Shown one piece after another: positions 15,013-21,745 of a stretch of 27,557 bases of DNA. Origin of the DNA: CAYJXJ01 sp964374095 (lineage in GTDB: Bacteria > Elusimicrobiota > Elusimicrobia > UBA1565 > UBA9628). The position numbers were made by a program, and so were the translations under genes. Every line of letters starts with the position of its first letter. The first letter of the stretch is position 1. The stretch covers positions 1-27,557 of the forward strand of contig CAYJXJ010000050.1 in assembly GCA_964374095.1 (NCBI GenBank). The letters run 5' to 3'. The notes under the pieces were generated by a model, which was not told the origin of the DNA, made no database searches, and saw only the letters and a list, made by a program, of their open reading frames with translations.

Positions 15013-16451
15013 CTACCAAGACCGTTGTTCCCCCCGCCCGCAACACCCCCGCCGAGGCGGTGGCCGCGGCCGTCGAGAAGGCCCGCCATGCCTCCCGCGG
15101 CTGGCGGCGCTACTCCTTGAGCGAGCGGGTCGACATCGTGCGGCGCCTGTGGAAGGAGCTTCAGCGCCGCCGGCAAGAGTTGGCTCAGGTCATCCATTCC
15201 GAGACCGGCAAGCCCTTCCCCGAGATCGAGACCATGGAGTTCGGCACCGCCAACCTCATCGTCAAGTACTTCACCGCCAACGCCCACCGCATACTCGACG
15301 ACCAGGCCGCCTGGAGGCCGTGGCTGCTCTTCAACAAGCGGACCTACGTGCGCTACGTGCCGCGCGGCCTGGTAGGCTTGGTGACCCCGTGGAATCTGCC
15401 CTTCATGATCCCTTTTGGAGACTCGGTCCCGGCCTTGATCGCGGGCAACGCGGTGATGGTCAAACCCTCGGAGTGGACGACGCGCACCATGGTCTGGGTG
15501 GCCGAGGCCATCCGAGCCACCGGTCTTCTTCCGGAAGGACTCTTTTCCGTGATCCCGGGCGACGGCAGCGTGGGCGCCCAGGTGGTCCAGGCCGCCGACA
15601 TCGTGCTTTTCACCGGCTCGACCCGGGCCGGGCGCCTGGTGGCACAGGCCGCGGCGGCGGAGCTCAAGCCCGCCGTGCTCGAGCTCGGCGGCAAGCACCC
15701 CATGATCGTCTTCAAGGACGCCGCCGTGCCGCGCGCGGCCCGGGCCGCGGTGTGGGGGGCCTTCGCCAACTGCGGCCAGCTCTGCGTGGGCGTCGAGCGG
15801 GCCTACGTCGAGGAGGAGATCCACGACGCCTTCGTCTCGGAGGTGGAGCGGCACATGAAGGCCCTGCGCCAAGGTCTCGGGGGCAAGGACGTCGATCTCG
15901 GGCGGCTGATCTTCCCGCCCCAGTTCGAGCGGGTGCTCGACCAGCTTTCGGACGCCCGAGCCAAGGGCGCCCGAGTCATCGGCGGGCAGGTGATCGACGC
16001 CGAGAATCTCATGATCGCCCCGGCCTTGGTCCTGGGCGCCACTCCCGACATGAAGGTCATGTGCGAGGAGACCTTCGGGCCGGTCCTTCCGGTCATGAAG
16101 GTGCCCCGCGGGGAGGAGGGGATCCGCCTCTCCAACGAGGGCCCGTGGGGCCTCTCCGCGAGCCTTTGGACCATGGACCTCGCCAAGGCCGACCGCCTTT
16201 CCCGCTCGGTGGAGGCCGGGATGATCGGCATCAACGACCTCATGAGCCATTACGCGGTTTGCTCGCTCCCTTTCGGCGGCGTCAAGACCAGCGGCATGGG
16301 CCGCCGGCACTCCGACGAGGGACTGCGCATGTTCTGCGCGCCGCAGTCGATTTTCATGCACGAGTGGCCTCCCGCCGCCCCCGAATTGTGGTGGTTTCCC
16401 TACGAGGACATGAAGACCCGCATCGTGTCCTGGTTCGCCAAGCTCGCCTGA
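15009..16451 (+). CDS. NAD(P)-dependent aldehyde dehydrogenase
   Basis: With the ATG at 15009, which overlaps the preceding stop as ATGA, the protein has 480 residues, normal for the family. An upstream in-frame GTG at 14997 is less likely. The ALDH signature is complete: TPWNLPF with N129, KPSE with K152, FTGST (201-205) in the cofactor fold, LELGGKHP with general base E225, and the nucleophile C259 in NCGQLCVGVERAYV. The motif around the cysteine (GQLC) and the Trp-rich C-terminus (ELWWFPYED) differ from classical betaine and succinate-semialdehyde enzymes, so I do not name a substrate. It oxidises an aldehyde to an acid in the cytosol. Confidence 0.95.
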   Translation: MTTKTVVPPARNTPAEAVAAAVEKARHASRGWRRYSLSERVDIVRRLWKELQRRRQELAQVIHSETGKPFPEIETMEFGTANLIVKYFTANAHRILDDQAAWRPWLLFNKRTYVRYVPRGLVGLVTPWNLPFMIPFGDSVPALIAGNAVMVKPSEWTTRTMVWVAEAIRATGLLPEGLFSVIPGDGSVGAQVVQAADIVLFTGSTRAGRLVAQAAAAELKPAVLELGGKHPMIVFKDAAVPRAARAAVWGAFANCGQLCVGVERAYVEEEIHDAFVSEVERHMKALRQGLGGKDVDLGRLIFPPQFERVLDQLSDARAKGARVIGGQVIDAENLMIAPALVLGATPDMKVMCEETFGPVLPVMKVPRGEEGIRLSNEGPWGLSASLWTMDLAKADRLSRSVEAGMIGINDLMSHYAVCSLPFGGVKTSGMGRRHSDEGLRMFCAPQSIFMHEWPPAAPELWWFPYEDMKTRIVSWFAKLA

Positions 16452-16458
16452 GCCGCAG

Positions 16459-17286
16459 GTGATCATCGGAATCCACGGCCCCGTAGGGCGGGGCTTGGAG
16501 GGAGCCCTGGAGACCGCGGTCTCGCTGGGGCTTCCGGCCTTGCAGATGCTTCCCTACCGGCGGCACCATATCCCAGGTGCGGAAGATCTGGCCGCCTTCC
16601 GCGCCAAGCGTTCGGCGTCGGGCGTGACGCGCCTGGTCGTCCACTCGCGCTTCGTGCCGAGCTTGGCCTCCTCCGATGAGCGGCGGCGCGAGCGCTCCGC
16701 CGCGCTCTTGGCCATGGAACTGCGCTTGGCTTCGGGGCTCGGGGCCGAGGCTTACATACTGCACGCGGGGGCTTACTCTCCCGAGGCCCAAGCGGCCGAG
16801 GGGATGAGGCTGTGCGTTGAGGCTATTTTGAGCGCGGTGGTTACGGCAGGCACACGGATTCCTATATGGGTTGAGAATGTGCCTGGGGGGGGGAGGAGGA
16901 TAGGAGGGACTTTAGAAGAGGTTGCGGCAATCATTCGAGGCCTGCGCCGGACAACGTCGTCCGGCGCATGCTTGGACACCGCTCACGCCCATGCCGCGGG
17001 CTACGATCTCTCCTCGGCGGAGGGCATGCTCAAGTTCCTGGCCCAGGTCAACCGCGTCATCGGCGCGGAAAATGTCCGCTGCTGGCACTTGAACGATACC
17101 CACGCCCGGCTCGAGTCCCACCGCGAGAGCCACGCGGTCTGGGGCGAGGGCTTCCTGGGAAGAGAGGGCCTGCGCGAACTCTTGCGACGCGACGCGTACC
17201 GGGACTGCCTCGGGATCATCGAGCCGCCCTTGGCCCCGGACTCCTACCGTAAGTGCGCGGAGTTCGTCCAGGCCTCCGCGGCCTAA
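16459..17286 (+). CDS. Endonuclease IV-like (AP endonuclease family 2) TIM-barrel protein
   Basis: The 275-residue protein begins with GTG seven bases after the aldehyde dehydrogenase. Nearly all Zn ligands of E. coli endonuclease IV can be placed: H62, H102, E139, D173 and H176 (CLDTAHAHAAGYD), H210 (WHLNDT), H225 and E255 (IIEPP). The segment that reads D-x-H in the E. coli enzyme is E223-S-H225 here, a conservative swap of a Zn ligand. The family cleaves DNA 5' to abasic sites; because sugar-phosphate isomerases share the fold, a metabolic role is possible, but the LDTAHAHAAGYD and GEG motifs favour DNA repair. Codons around 16816-16920 are richer in A/T than the rest. Confidence 0.85.
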   Translation: MIIGIHGPVGRGLEGALETAVSLGLPALQMLPYRRHHIPGAEDLAAFRAKRSASGVTRLVVHSRFVPSLASSDERRRERSAALLAMELRLASGLGAEAYILHAGAYSPEAQAAEGMRLCVEAILSAVVTAGTRIPIWVENVPGGGRRIGGTLEEVAAIIRGLRRTTSSGACLDTAHAHAAGYDLSSAEGMLKFLAQVNRVIGAENVRCWHLNDTHARLESHRESHAVWGEGFLGREGLRELLRRDAYRDCLGIIEPPLAPDSYRKCAEFVQASAA

Positions 17287-17382
17287 GGGATTGAGTCCTC
17301 CCGGCGCAGGAGTCGTCGCAGGACCGGATCAGTCTTCAATCGTCCTCGGTCACGATGATGAACCGGCTCTACTCCCATCGTG

Positions 17383-17673
17383 CTAGATGAGCCCGCGTCT
17401 TCGTGCTTCCGCCACGCCTTCTTGGTACGCGTCTCGCCGATTCGCCACTTGAAGGATCACCACCTGGCTCTCCTCGATCAGATACATGATGCGATAATCA
17501 CCAACGCGAAGCCTCCAAAGGGATTTGAGCTCCGCGCGCAACGGCTTGCCATAATCGGCCGGCGCTCGACCCAATCGGTTTTCGATAGCCGTCTTGATGC
17601 GCTTTAAGATGTCTCGATTGAGCCTGCGAAAATCTTGAGCGAGAACATCCGGATGATAAAGGACCTCGAACAA
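17383..17673 (-). CDS. RelE/ParE-family toxin
   Basis: The 96-residue protein has the RelE/StbE fold pattern: an N-terminal strand (FEVLYHPDVL), two helices (FRRLNRDILKRIKTAIENRL), and C-terminal strands (LWRLRVGDYRIMYLIEESQVVILQVANRRDAY). Conserved basic residues K88-R-like positions of RelE are represented by R54, R56, R61 and R79-R80. RelE toxins cleave mRNA in the ribosome; ParE-like members instead block gyrase. The start is a TTG directly after the antitoxin stop with no gap, so it is made only with the antitoxin. It is convergent with the endonuclease-IV-like gene. Confidence 0.92.
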   Translation of the reverse strand: MFEVLYHPDVLAQDFRRLNRDILKRIKTAIENRLGRAPADYGKPLRAELKSLWRLRVGDYRIMYLIEESQVVILQVANRRDAYQEGVAEARRRGLI

Positions 17674-17910
17674 TCAGAGCGCCTTAGACCAGACCTGATC
17701 ATGCGAGAGCAGGCGGCCCTTTTTTAGGGTTTTCATCCGACGGCTGGCAAGGACTGCCAATCCGAAGTCCTCGATGTCCTCGCAGGCCTCGCGAATCAAA
17801 TCTCGAGCGGCTGCCGAGAGCCCCGTGCCATTGGCCTGTGCCACCGATTTGACCTTGGCATACAGCGCAGGATCGAGGGTTACGATGACGCGCGGCTTAT
17901 TGGTGGGCAT
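17674..17910 (-). CDS. Ribbon-helix-helix antitoxin partner of the RelE-type toxin
   Basis: The 78-residue protein starts with a ribbon strand (PRVIVTLDPALYAKV) and a helix-turn-helix pair (GLSAAARDLIREACED), typical of RHH DNA-binding antitoxins; the C-terminal tail (SRRMKTLKKGRLLSHDQVW) would wrap the toxin. It precedes the toxin with no gap. The promoter contains a 20-bp palindrome between the -35 and -10 boxes, the expected place for autorepression. The ATG at 17910 lies six bases after the -10 box, so the transcript is predicted leaderless. Confidence 0.9.
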   Translation of the reverse strand: MPTNKPRVIVTLDPALYAKVKSVAQANGTGLSAAARDLIREACEDIEDFGLAVLASRRMKTLKKGRLLSHDQVWSKAL

Positions 17911-17916
17911 ACTTTG

Positions 17917-17945
17917 AGTGTATCACTAGTGATTCACCTTGTCAA
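17917..17945 (-). promoter_or_regulatory. Leaderless promoter and operator of the RHH/RelE module
   Basis: On the minus strand TTGACA (17945-17940) and TACACT (17922-17917) lie 17 bp apart, and the -10 box ends six bases before the antitoxin ATG. An imperfect palindrome, GTGTATCAC-TA-GTGATTCAC (17918-17937, one mismatch, with a perfect 12-bp core at 17922-17933), fills the spacer. An RHH dimer bound there would block RNA polymerase. Confidence 0.85.
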
Positions 17946-18061
17946 GGGCTGATTGACGCGCGTTCTTCAACCATTAATTCAGCCGGTCGGCCCAATCCGG
18001 CGGACGCAGGGCGCGGGCCTTGATTGCGGGCCTTCGAGGAGCGCTTGCGCGTGAGCGGCGG

Positions 18062-20776
18062 CTAGCGTAGGGTGAGGTCGGGCCCGGCGTCGGCGCCCAC
18101 GGCGAGCTGGGGGTTCTGCTCGCGGTTGTCGCGGCGGGCGCGGTCCTGCACGTTGGGCTTGAGGTAGTCGAAGAGGGATTTGACGGTCACCTTGCCGTCG
18201 GAGTCCTTGGCCGCGCCGTTCAAGCCCCGCAGAAGGAAGTAGGTGAAGAGGCCGTGGCCCTGCTCCTCGGCCGTTCCCGAAATCTCGTCGGCCCGCGAGG
18301 CGCTGAGTGTGACGGCCTTGCCGGTCTGGGCCATGCCGAGCTCGACCTTGTTGACCAGGGGCCGAGTCCCCGCGGCCAGCACCGAGCGGCCGCCCTGGCC
18401 GGAGAAGCAGGAGTCCAGGGCCACGATCACGCGCTTGACATTGAGGGAGTTGAGCGTTTCATAGGCCTTCTTGAGCGGGTAAGCGGTCTGCTCGAGGTAG
18501 CGGGGGTCGCCGTCGGAGGGGAGCAGGTAGGCCTGGCCGCTCGTCGGGTCCGGGGCGCCGTGGCCCGAGTAGTAGAAGAAGACCGTGGACTTCTCGCTGA
18601 CGTTGCGGGGAAGCCAGGTCTCCAAGTGCTTGGCCAGGCCCGTCTTGGTCGCCTTGTGGCCCTTCAAGTGGATGATGTTTCGCTCCGGGAAGCCCAGGGC
18701 CACCAAATGGCTTCGCACCGCGTCGGAGTCGCGCTCGGCGAACTGGGCGTCCGGCAGGTCCGAATACTTCTCGACGCCGACGACGATGGCGTACTGGTCC
18801 GGGTCGGCCGCCGCCGTGTAGGACGGCTGGTCCACCTCGGAAGAGTAGGCTTTGGCCGCCGGCGCCTCGGCGGCGGGGGCGGTCCCCGCCTTGCCGACGG
18901 CTTCGGCCAACAGGCGCTGGATGTCGGTCTTGTCCACGGTCTCAACGGGGGCGGCCGCGCCCTTGCGGGCCAGGCCGGCCTCGTACTTGGACAGGAGACG
19001 CACGATTTCCTGGTGGCCCGCGATTTCGGCCTGCAGGCCGGCCGTGAGTTTTTTCGCGTTCTTGATCTTGGGGTCGGCGCCGTGCAGGAGCAGGGACTTG
19101 ACGATGGCCCCGCGCCCCTCCTTGGCCGCCAGCATGAGCGCGGTCATGCCGTGGGCCTTGTCCTTGGCGTCGATGTCGGCCTTGGCCTCCAGGATCTGCG
19201 CGACAAGCGGGGCATCGCCCGCGGCCACCGCGTGCATGAGAGGGGTCCAGCCGGTCTCATCGGCGCCGATGGGACGGGCCCCGGCCCGCAGGAGTTCCTT
19301 GGCGATGTCGAGCTTGCCCAGGGCGATCGCATGGACCAAGGCGGGCTTTCCCCGCGAATCGCGGCGGTTGACGTCCTGGCCCTGGGAGATGAGTCCCTTC
19401 ACGATGGGGAGGTCCCCGTGCTTGACGGCGAGGATGAGGGTGCCCTGTCCTTCCTTGTGGAGTCCGGATGAGTCGGCCCCCTGGCGGACGCGTTCAGCGG
19501 CGATCGGGAGCTTTCCGGCTAGGAGCGCCTGCATGAGAGCGGTGCGGCCATCGCGGTCGCGCGCTTTGGTGTCGGCTTTCTTGTCGAGCATCGCCGAGAC
19601 CAACTCGACGTCGCCCAGGCCCACGGCCAGCATGAGGTTGCTCTGCCCGTTCTTGTGAATGCCGGTGAGGTCGGCGCCTTGTCGTGCGAGCTCCTTGGCG
19701 ATGTCGATGCGCCCGAGATGGAGGGCCTGCATCATGGCGGTCGTGAGCTGGGCGTCGCGCTTCTTGGTGTCGGTCCCGCGCTGGAGCATGTGTTTGACGA
19801 GCTCCACGTCGCCGTGGCGGACCGCAAGCATCAGCGTGGTCTGCTTGTCGGCGGTCTCCGCCGAGATGTCGCCGCCCCCCCGGACCAGGAGCTTGGCCAC
19901 GTCGAGTCTTTTGGACTCGATGGCGTGGATGAGTGCCGTCTTGTCCTCGGAATCCGTGCGCGCGGTGTCGACCTGGTCCAGCAGGGCCTTTAGCACATCG
20001 AGGTCCGCGCGGTACACCGCCTGGATGAGGGCGGTGCGGCCGGCCTCGTCGCGCCGCTCGGTATCCACCTTGCGCTCCAGCAGGGCCGTGACCGTCCCGG
20101 CCTTGGCGAACTGGGCGGCGAGCATGAGGGCGGTCAGGCCGGCCCAGTCGCCACCGGTGTCGGCGCCGCCCCTGATGAGTTCAAGGGCCGTTACGTCGTT
20201 GCCGGCGGCGAGATGATACATGAGGACGGTCTTGCCCCCCGGGTCGCGGGCCCGGCTGTCGGCCTTCTTGGCGAGCATGTCGCGCATCAAGGGGAGATCT
20301 CCGATCTGGGCGGCGATCATCAAGGTGGTCTGGCCGTCCTTGTATTTTCCGTTGACGTCGGCGCCCCCCGCCAGCAGGAGGCGGGCGGGTTCGAGGGCCT
20401 CGGGGCTGGATTTCCAGGCGCGCAGGAGGGAGCGCATGAACGGGGTCTGGCCCTCGGAGTCCTTGGTGTTGGGCTTGGCCCCGCGCTGGAGGAGGAGCTT
20501 GACGAACTCGGAACTCCCGGCTGGGGCCGTGATCAACACGGCCTGGTGCAGGGCCGTCGAGCCTGCGGCGTTCTTCCCGTTGACGTCGGCCTTTAAATCC
20601 AGGAGGCGCTTGGCCTCGTCCATGTTGTCGTCCGCCACGGCCTTGGGCAATTCGTCCTTGCCGATCTTTGGGGCGGCCGCCAACGTTGGGGATGCGCTTG
20701 CGGTCCAGAGGAGGCCGAGGATTGTGAGTGTGACGCTCTTGCGCAACAGGGGGCTCGATCGCTTCACCGGAACCAT
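18062..20776 (-). CDS. Secreted ankyrin-repeat protein with C-terminal caspase-like (C14) protease
   Basis: The 904-residue protein starts with a signal peptide (to about residue 33, SPTLAA). About 16-17 ankyrin repeats follow (roughly 40-610), many with the TALMxA and GADxxxxDxxG pattern. After a Pro/Ala-rich linker, residues about 660-904 form a caspase/metacaspase-type domain: YAIVVGVEKYSDLPDA, YYSGHGAPD with catalytic H739, and VIVALDSCFSGQGG with catalytic C790. Such proteases usually cut after Arg or Lys. Export of an ankyrin-caspase fusion suggests a periplasmic or extracellular role. A TACAAT box ends right at the ATG, so translation may instead begin at the GTG at 20767, which would still leave the signal peptide. 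The gene is flanked by two toxin-antitoxin modules. Confidence 0.93.
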   Translation of the reverse strand: MVPVKRSSPLLRKSVTLTILGLLWTASASPTLAAAPKIGKDELPKAVADDNMDEAKRLLDLKADVNGKNAAGSTALHQAVLITAPAGSSEFVKLLLQRGAKPNTKDSEGQTPFMRSLLRAWKSSPEALEPARLLLAGGADVNGKYKDGQTTLMIAAQIGDLPLMRDMLAKKADSRARDPGGKTVLMYHLAAGNDVTALELIRGGADTGGDWAGLTALMLAAQFAKAGTVTALLERKVDTERRDEAGRTALIQAVYRADLDVLKALLDQVDTARTDSEDKTALIHAIESKRLDVAKLLVRGGGDISAETADKQTTLMLAVRHGDVELVKHMLQRGTDTKKRDAQLTTAMMQALHLGRIDIAKELARQGADLTGIHKNGQSNLMLAVGLGDVELVSAMLDKKADTKARDRDGRTALMQALLAGKLPIAAERVRQGADSSGLHKEGQGTLILAVKHGDLPIVKGLISQGQDVNRRDSRGKPALVHAIALGKLDIAKELLRAGARPIGADETGWTPLMHAVAAGDAPLVAQILEAKADIDAKDKAHGMTALMLAAKEGRGAIVKSLLLHGADPKIKNAKKLTAGLQAEIAGHQEIVRLLSKYEAGLARKGAAAPVETVDKTDIQRLLAEAVGKAGTAPAAEAPAAKAYSSEVDQPSYTAAADPDQYAIVVGVEKYSDLPDAQFAERDSDAVRSHLVALGFPERNIIHLKGHKATKTGLAKHLETWLPRNVSEKSTVFFYYSGHGAPDPTSGQAYLLPSDGDPRYLEQTAYPLKKAYETLNSLNVKRVIVALDSCFSGQGGRSVLAAGTRPLVNKVELGMAQTGKAVTLSASRADEISGTAEEQGHGLFTYFLLRGLNGAAKDSDGKVTVKSLFDYLKPNVQDRARRDNREQNPQLAVGADAGPDLTLR

Positions 20777-20824
20777 ATTGTAGACCTAATCCCGCGGGAA
20801 TTCCAGTCCGATCCGGGAAGCGCC

Positions 20825-20862
20825 TGGAAATGGGGCGGTTTATACATTATAATGTTACTATC
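20825..20862 (+). promoter_or_regulatory. Promoter and operator of the RHH/PIN module
   Basis: TGGAAA (20825-20830), 17 bp, then a perfect TATAAT (20848-20853) end nine bases before the first of two adjacent ATG codons at 20863. A perfect 12-bp palindrome, ACATTATAATGT (20844-20855), overlaps the -10 box and is the probable antitoxin operator. The leader would be only a few bases. Confidence 0.75.
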
Positions 20863-21174
20863 ATGATGCAAACGAGGACCCAGATTTACTTGGAGCCCAG
20901 CCAGCATGCGTCGCTGATACGAGAAGCTCAAAAGCTGGGGATTTCGCTGGCAGGTTTGATCCGTAAGCTGGTGGACGAACACTTTCGCCCGACCAGCCGG
21001 GAGCCCTCCTCGGAAGAGAGGAAAAAGGCGGCCCTCGCTCTGATCGGGCTCGGCAGCAGCGGCCTTACGGATGTTTCCCAGCGGTCCGATGACTATCTTG
21101 GCAGGGCAATCTACGAAGATATGGTCCGCGAGCGGCGAGCGCCGTACCGGCGCCGGACACGAAAAGCCCGATGA
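20863..21174 (+). CDS. Ribbon-helix-helix antitoxin partner of the PIN toxin
   Basis: Starting at the ATG at 20863 (a second ATG follows directly at 20866), the protein has 103 residues. The ribbon TRTQIYLEPSQHASL and helices REAQKLGISLAGLIRKLVDEH are typical of RHH antitoxins. The C-terminal tail (SSGLTDVSQRSDDYLGRAIYEDM) would bind the toxin, and the last residues are strongly basic. An upstream in-frame ATG at 20830 is excluded because it lies inside the promoter. The stop overlaps the toxin start as ATGA. Confidence 0.88.
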   Translation: MMQTRTQIYLEPSQHASLIREAQKLGISLAGLIRKLVDEHFRPTSREPSSEERKKAALALIGLGSSGLTDVSQRSDDYLGRAIYEDMVRERRAPYRRRTRKAR

Positions 21175-21593
21175 TCGTCCTCATCGACACCGGCGCCTTC
21201 TACGCCCTCGCCGATGACTCCGACCGCAACGCCCCGGCCGCCCGGGCGTTTTTTCGGGAGCAGCTCCTCGTTGGCAGATTTGCCACGACCGAGGCCGTCC
21301 TCTTCGAGACATGGACTTTGATCCGCAACCGCCTGGGGTGGGGGGCGGCCCAGCGCTTCTTGGAAGGGTTCCGGGCGGCCGGTTTCGCGCTGCTTTGCGT
21401 CGAACCCTCGGACCTCGAGGCGGCCTGGAGGATCATGTCCGAGTACGCGGATCAGGAATTGAGTCTCGTGGACGCCGCCACCTTCGCGGTCATGGATCGC
21501 CACGGCATCCAACAGGCCTTCACCTTCGACAAGGACTTCCTGCTCTACCGCTACGGCGCCAAGCGCCAGCGGTCCTTCGTCTGCCGGCCCTAG
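21171..21593 (+). CDS. PIN-domain (VapC-like) toxin ribonuclease
   Basis: The 140-residue protein has the four acidic PIN residues: D6 (LIDTGAFYAL), E41 (TTEAVLFET), D101 (SLVDAATFAVM) and D120 (FTFDKDF). PIN toxins of VapBC modules are Mg-dependent endoribonucleases that cleave tRNA or rRNA. The ATG overlaps the antitoxin stop, giving a standard antitoxin-first operon. It is followed by a strong hairpin at 21693-21722. Confidence 0.93.
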   Translation: MIVLIDTGAFYALADDSDRNAPAARAFFREQLLVGRFATTEAVLFETWTLIRNRLGWGAAQRFLEGFRAAGFALLCVEPSDLEAAWRIMSEYADQELSLVDAATFAVMDRHGIQQAFTFDKDFLLYRYGAKRQRSFVCRP

Positions 21594-21692
21594 GCAAGGG
21601 GGCTGACATTCCTTCGCCACCGGTCTCACGGTGACGGTCGATTTGATGACCGGAAAGGCGTCGTCTCCTCGCCCATAGTCCCCGGAGAAACG

Positions 21693-21728
21693 ACCTCCCC
21701 GGCCCTTTCGGGCCGGGGAGGTTTGCTT
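21693..21728 (+). terminator. Intrinsic terminator between convergent genes
   Basis: A 13-bp perfect GC-rich stem (ACCTCCCCGGCCC and its complement) with a TTTC loop is followed by TTTGCTT on the plus strand. It lies between the PIN toxin gene and the convergent gene ending at 21746, and may also act on minus-strand transcripts, whose downstream sequence is CGTTTCTCC. Confidence 0.75.
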
Positions 21729-21745
21729 GGCTTCCGGGGGGAAGC

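Noticed and set aside
14922..16466. 514-codon open frame antisense to the aldehyde dehydrogenase gene
   Set aside because: High-GC mirror frame with low-complexity His/Gly/Arg composition; the plus strand encodes a complete aldehyde dehydrogenase.
18254..19471. Long plus-strand frame over the ankyrin-caspase gene
   Set aside because: Mirror of the repetitive ankyrin coding sequence, with no recognisable domain.
21693..21722. Terminator stem resembling the CRISPR repeat stem (GGCCGGG core)
   Set aside because: Loop, stem length and flanks differ; it is an ordinary GC-rich hairpin between convergent genes.
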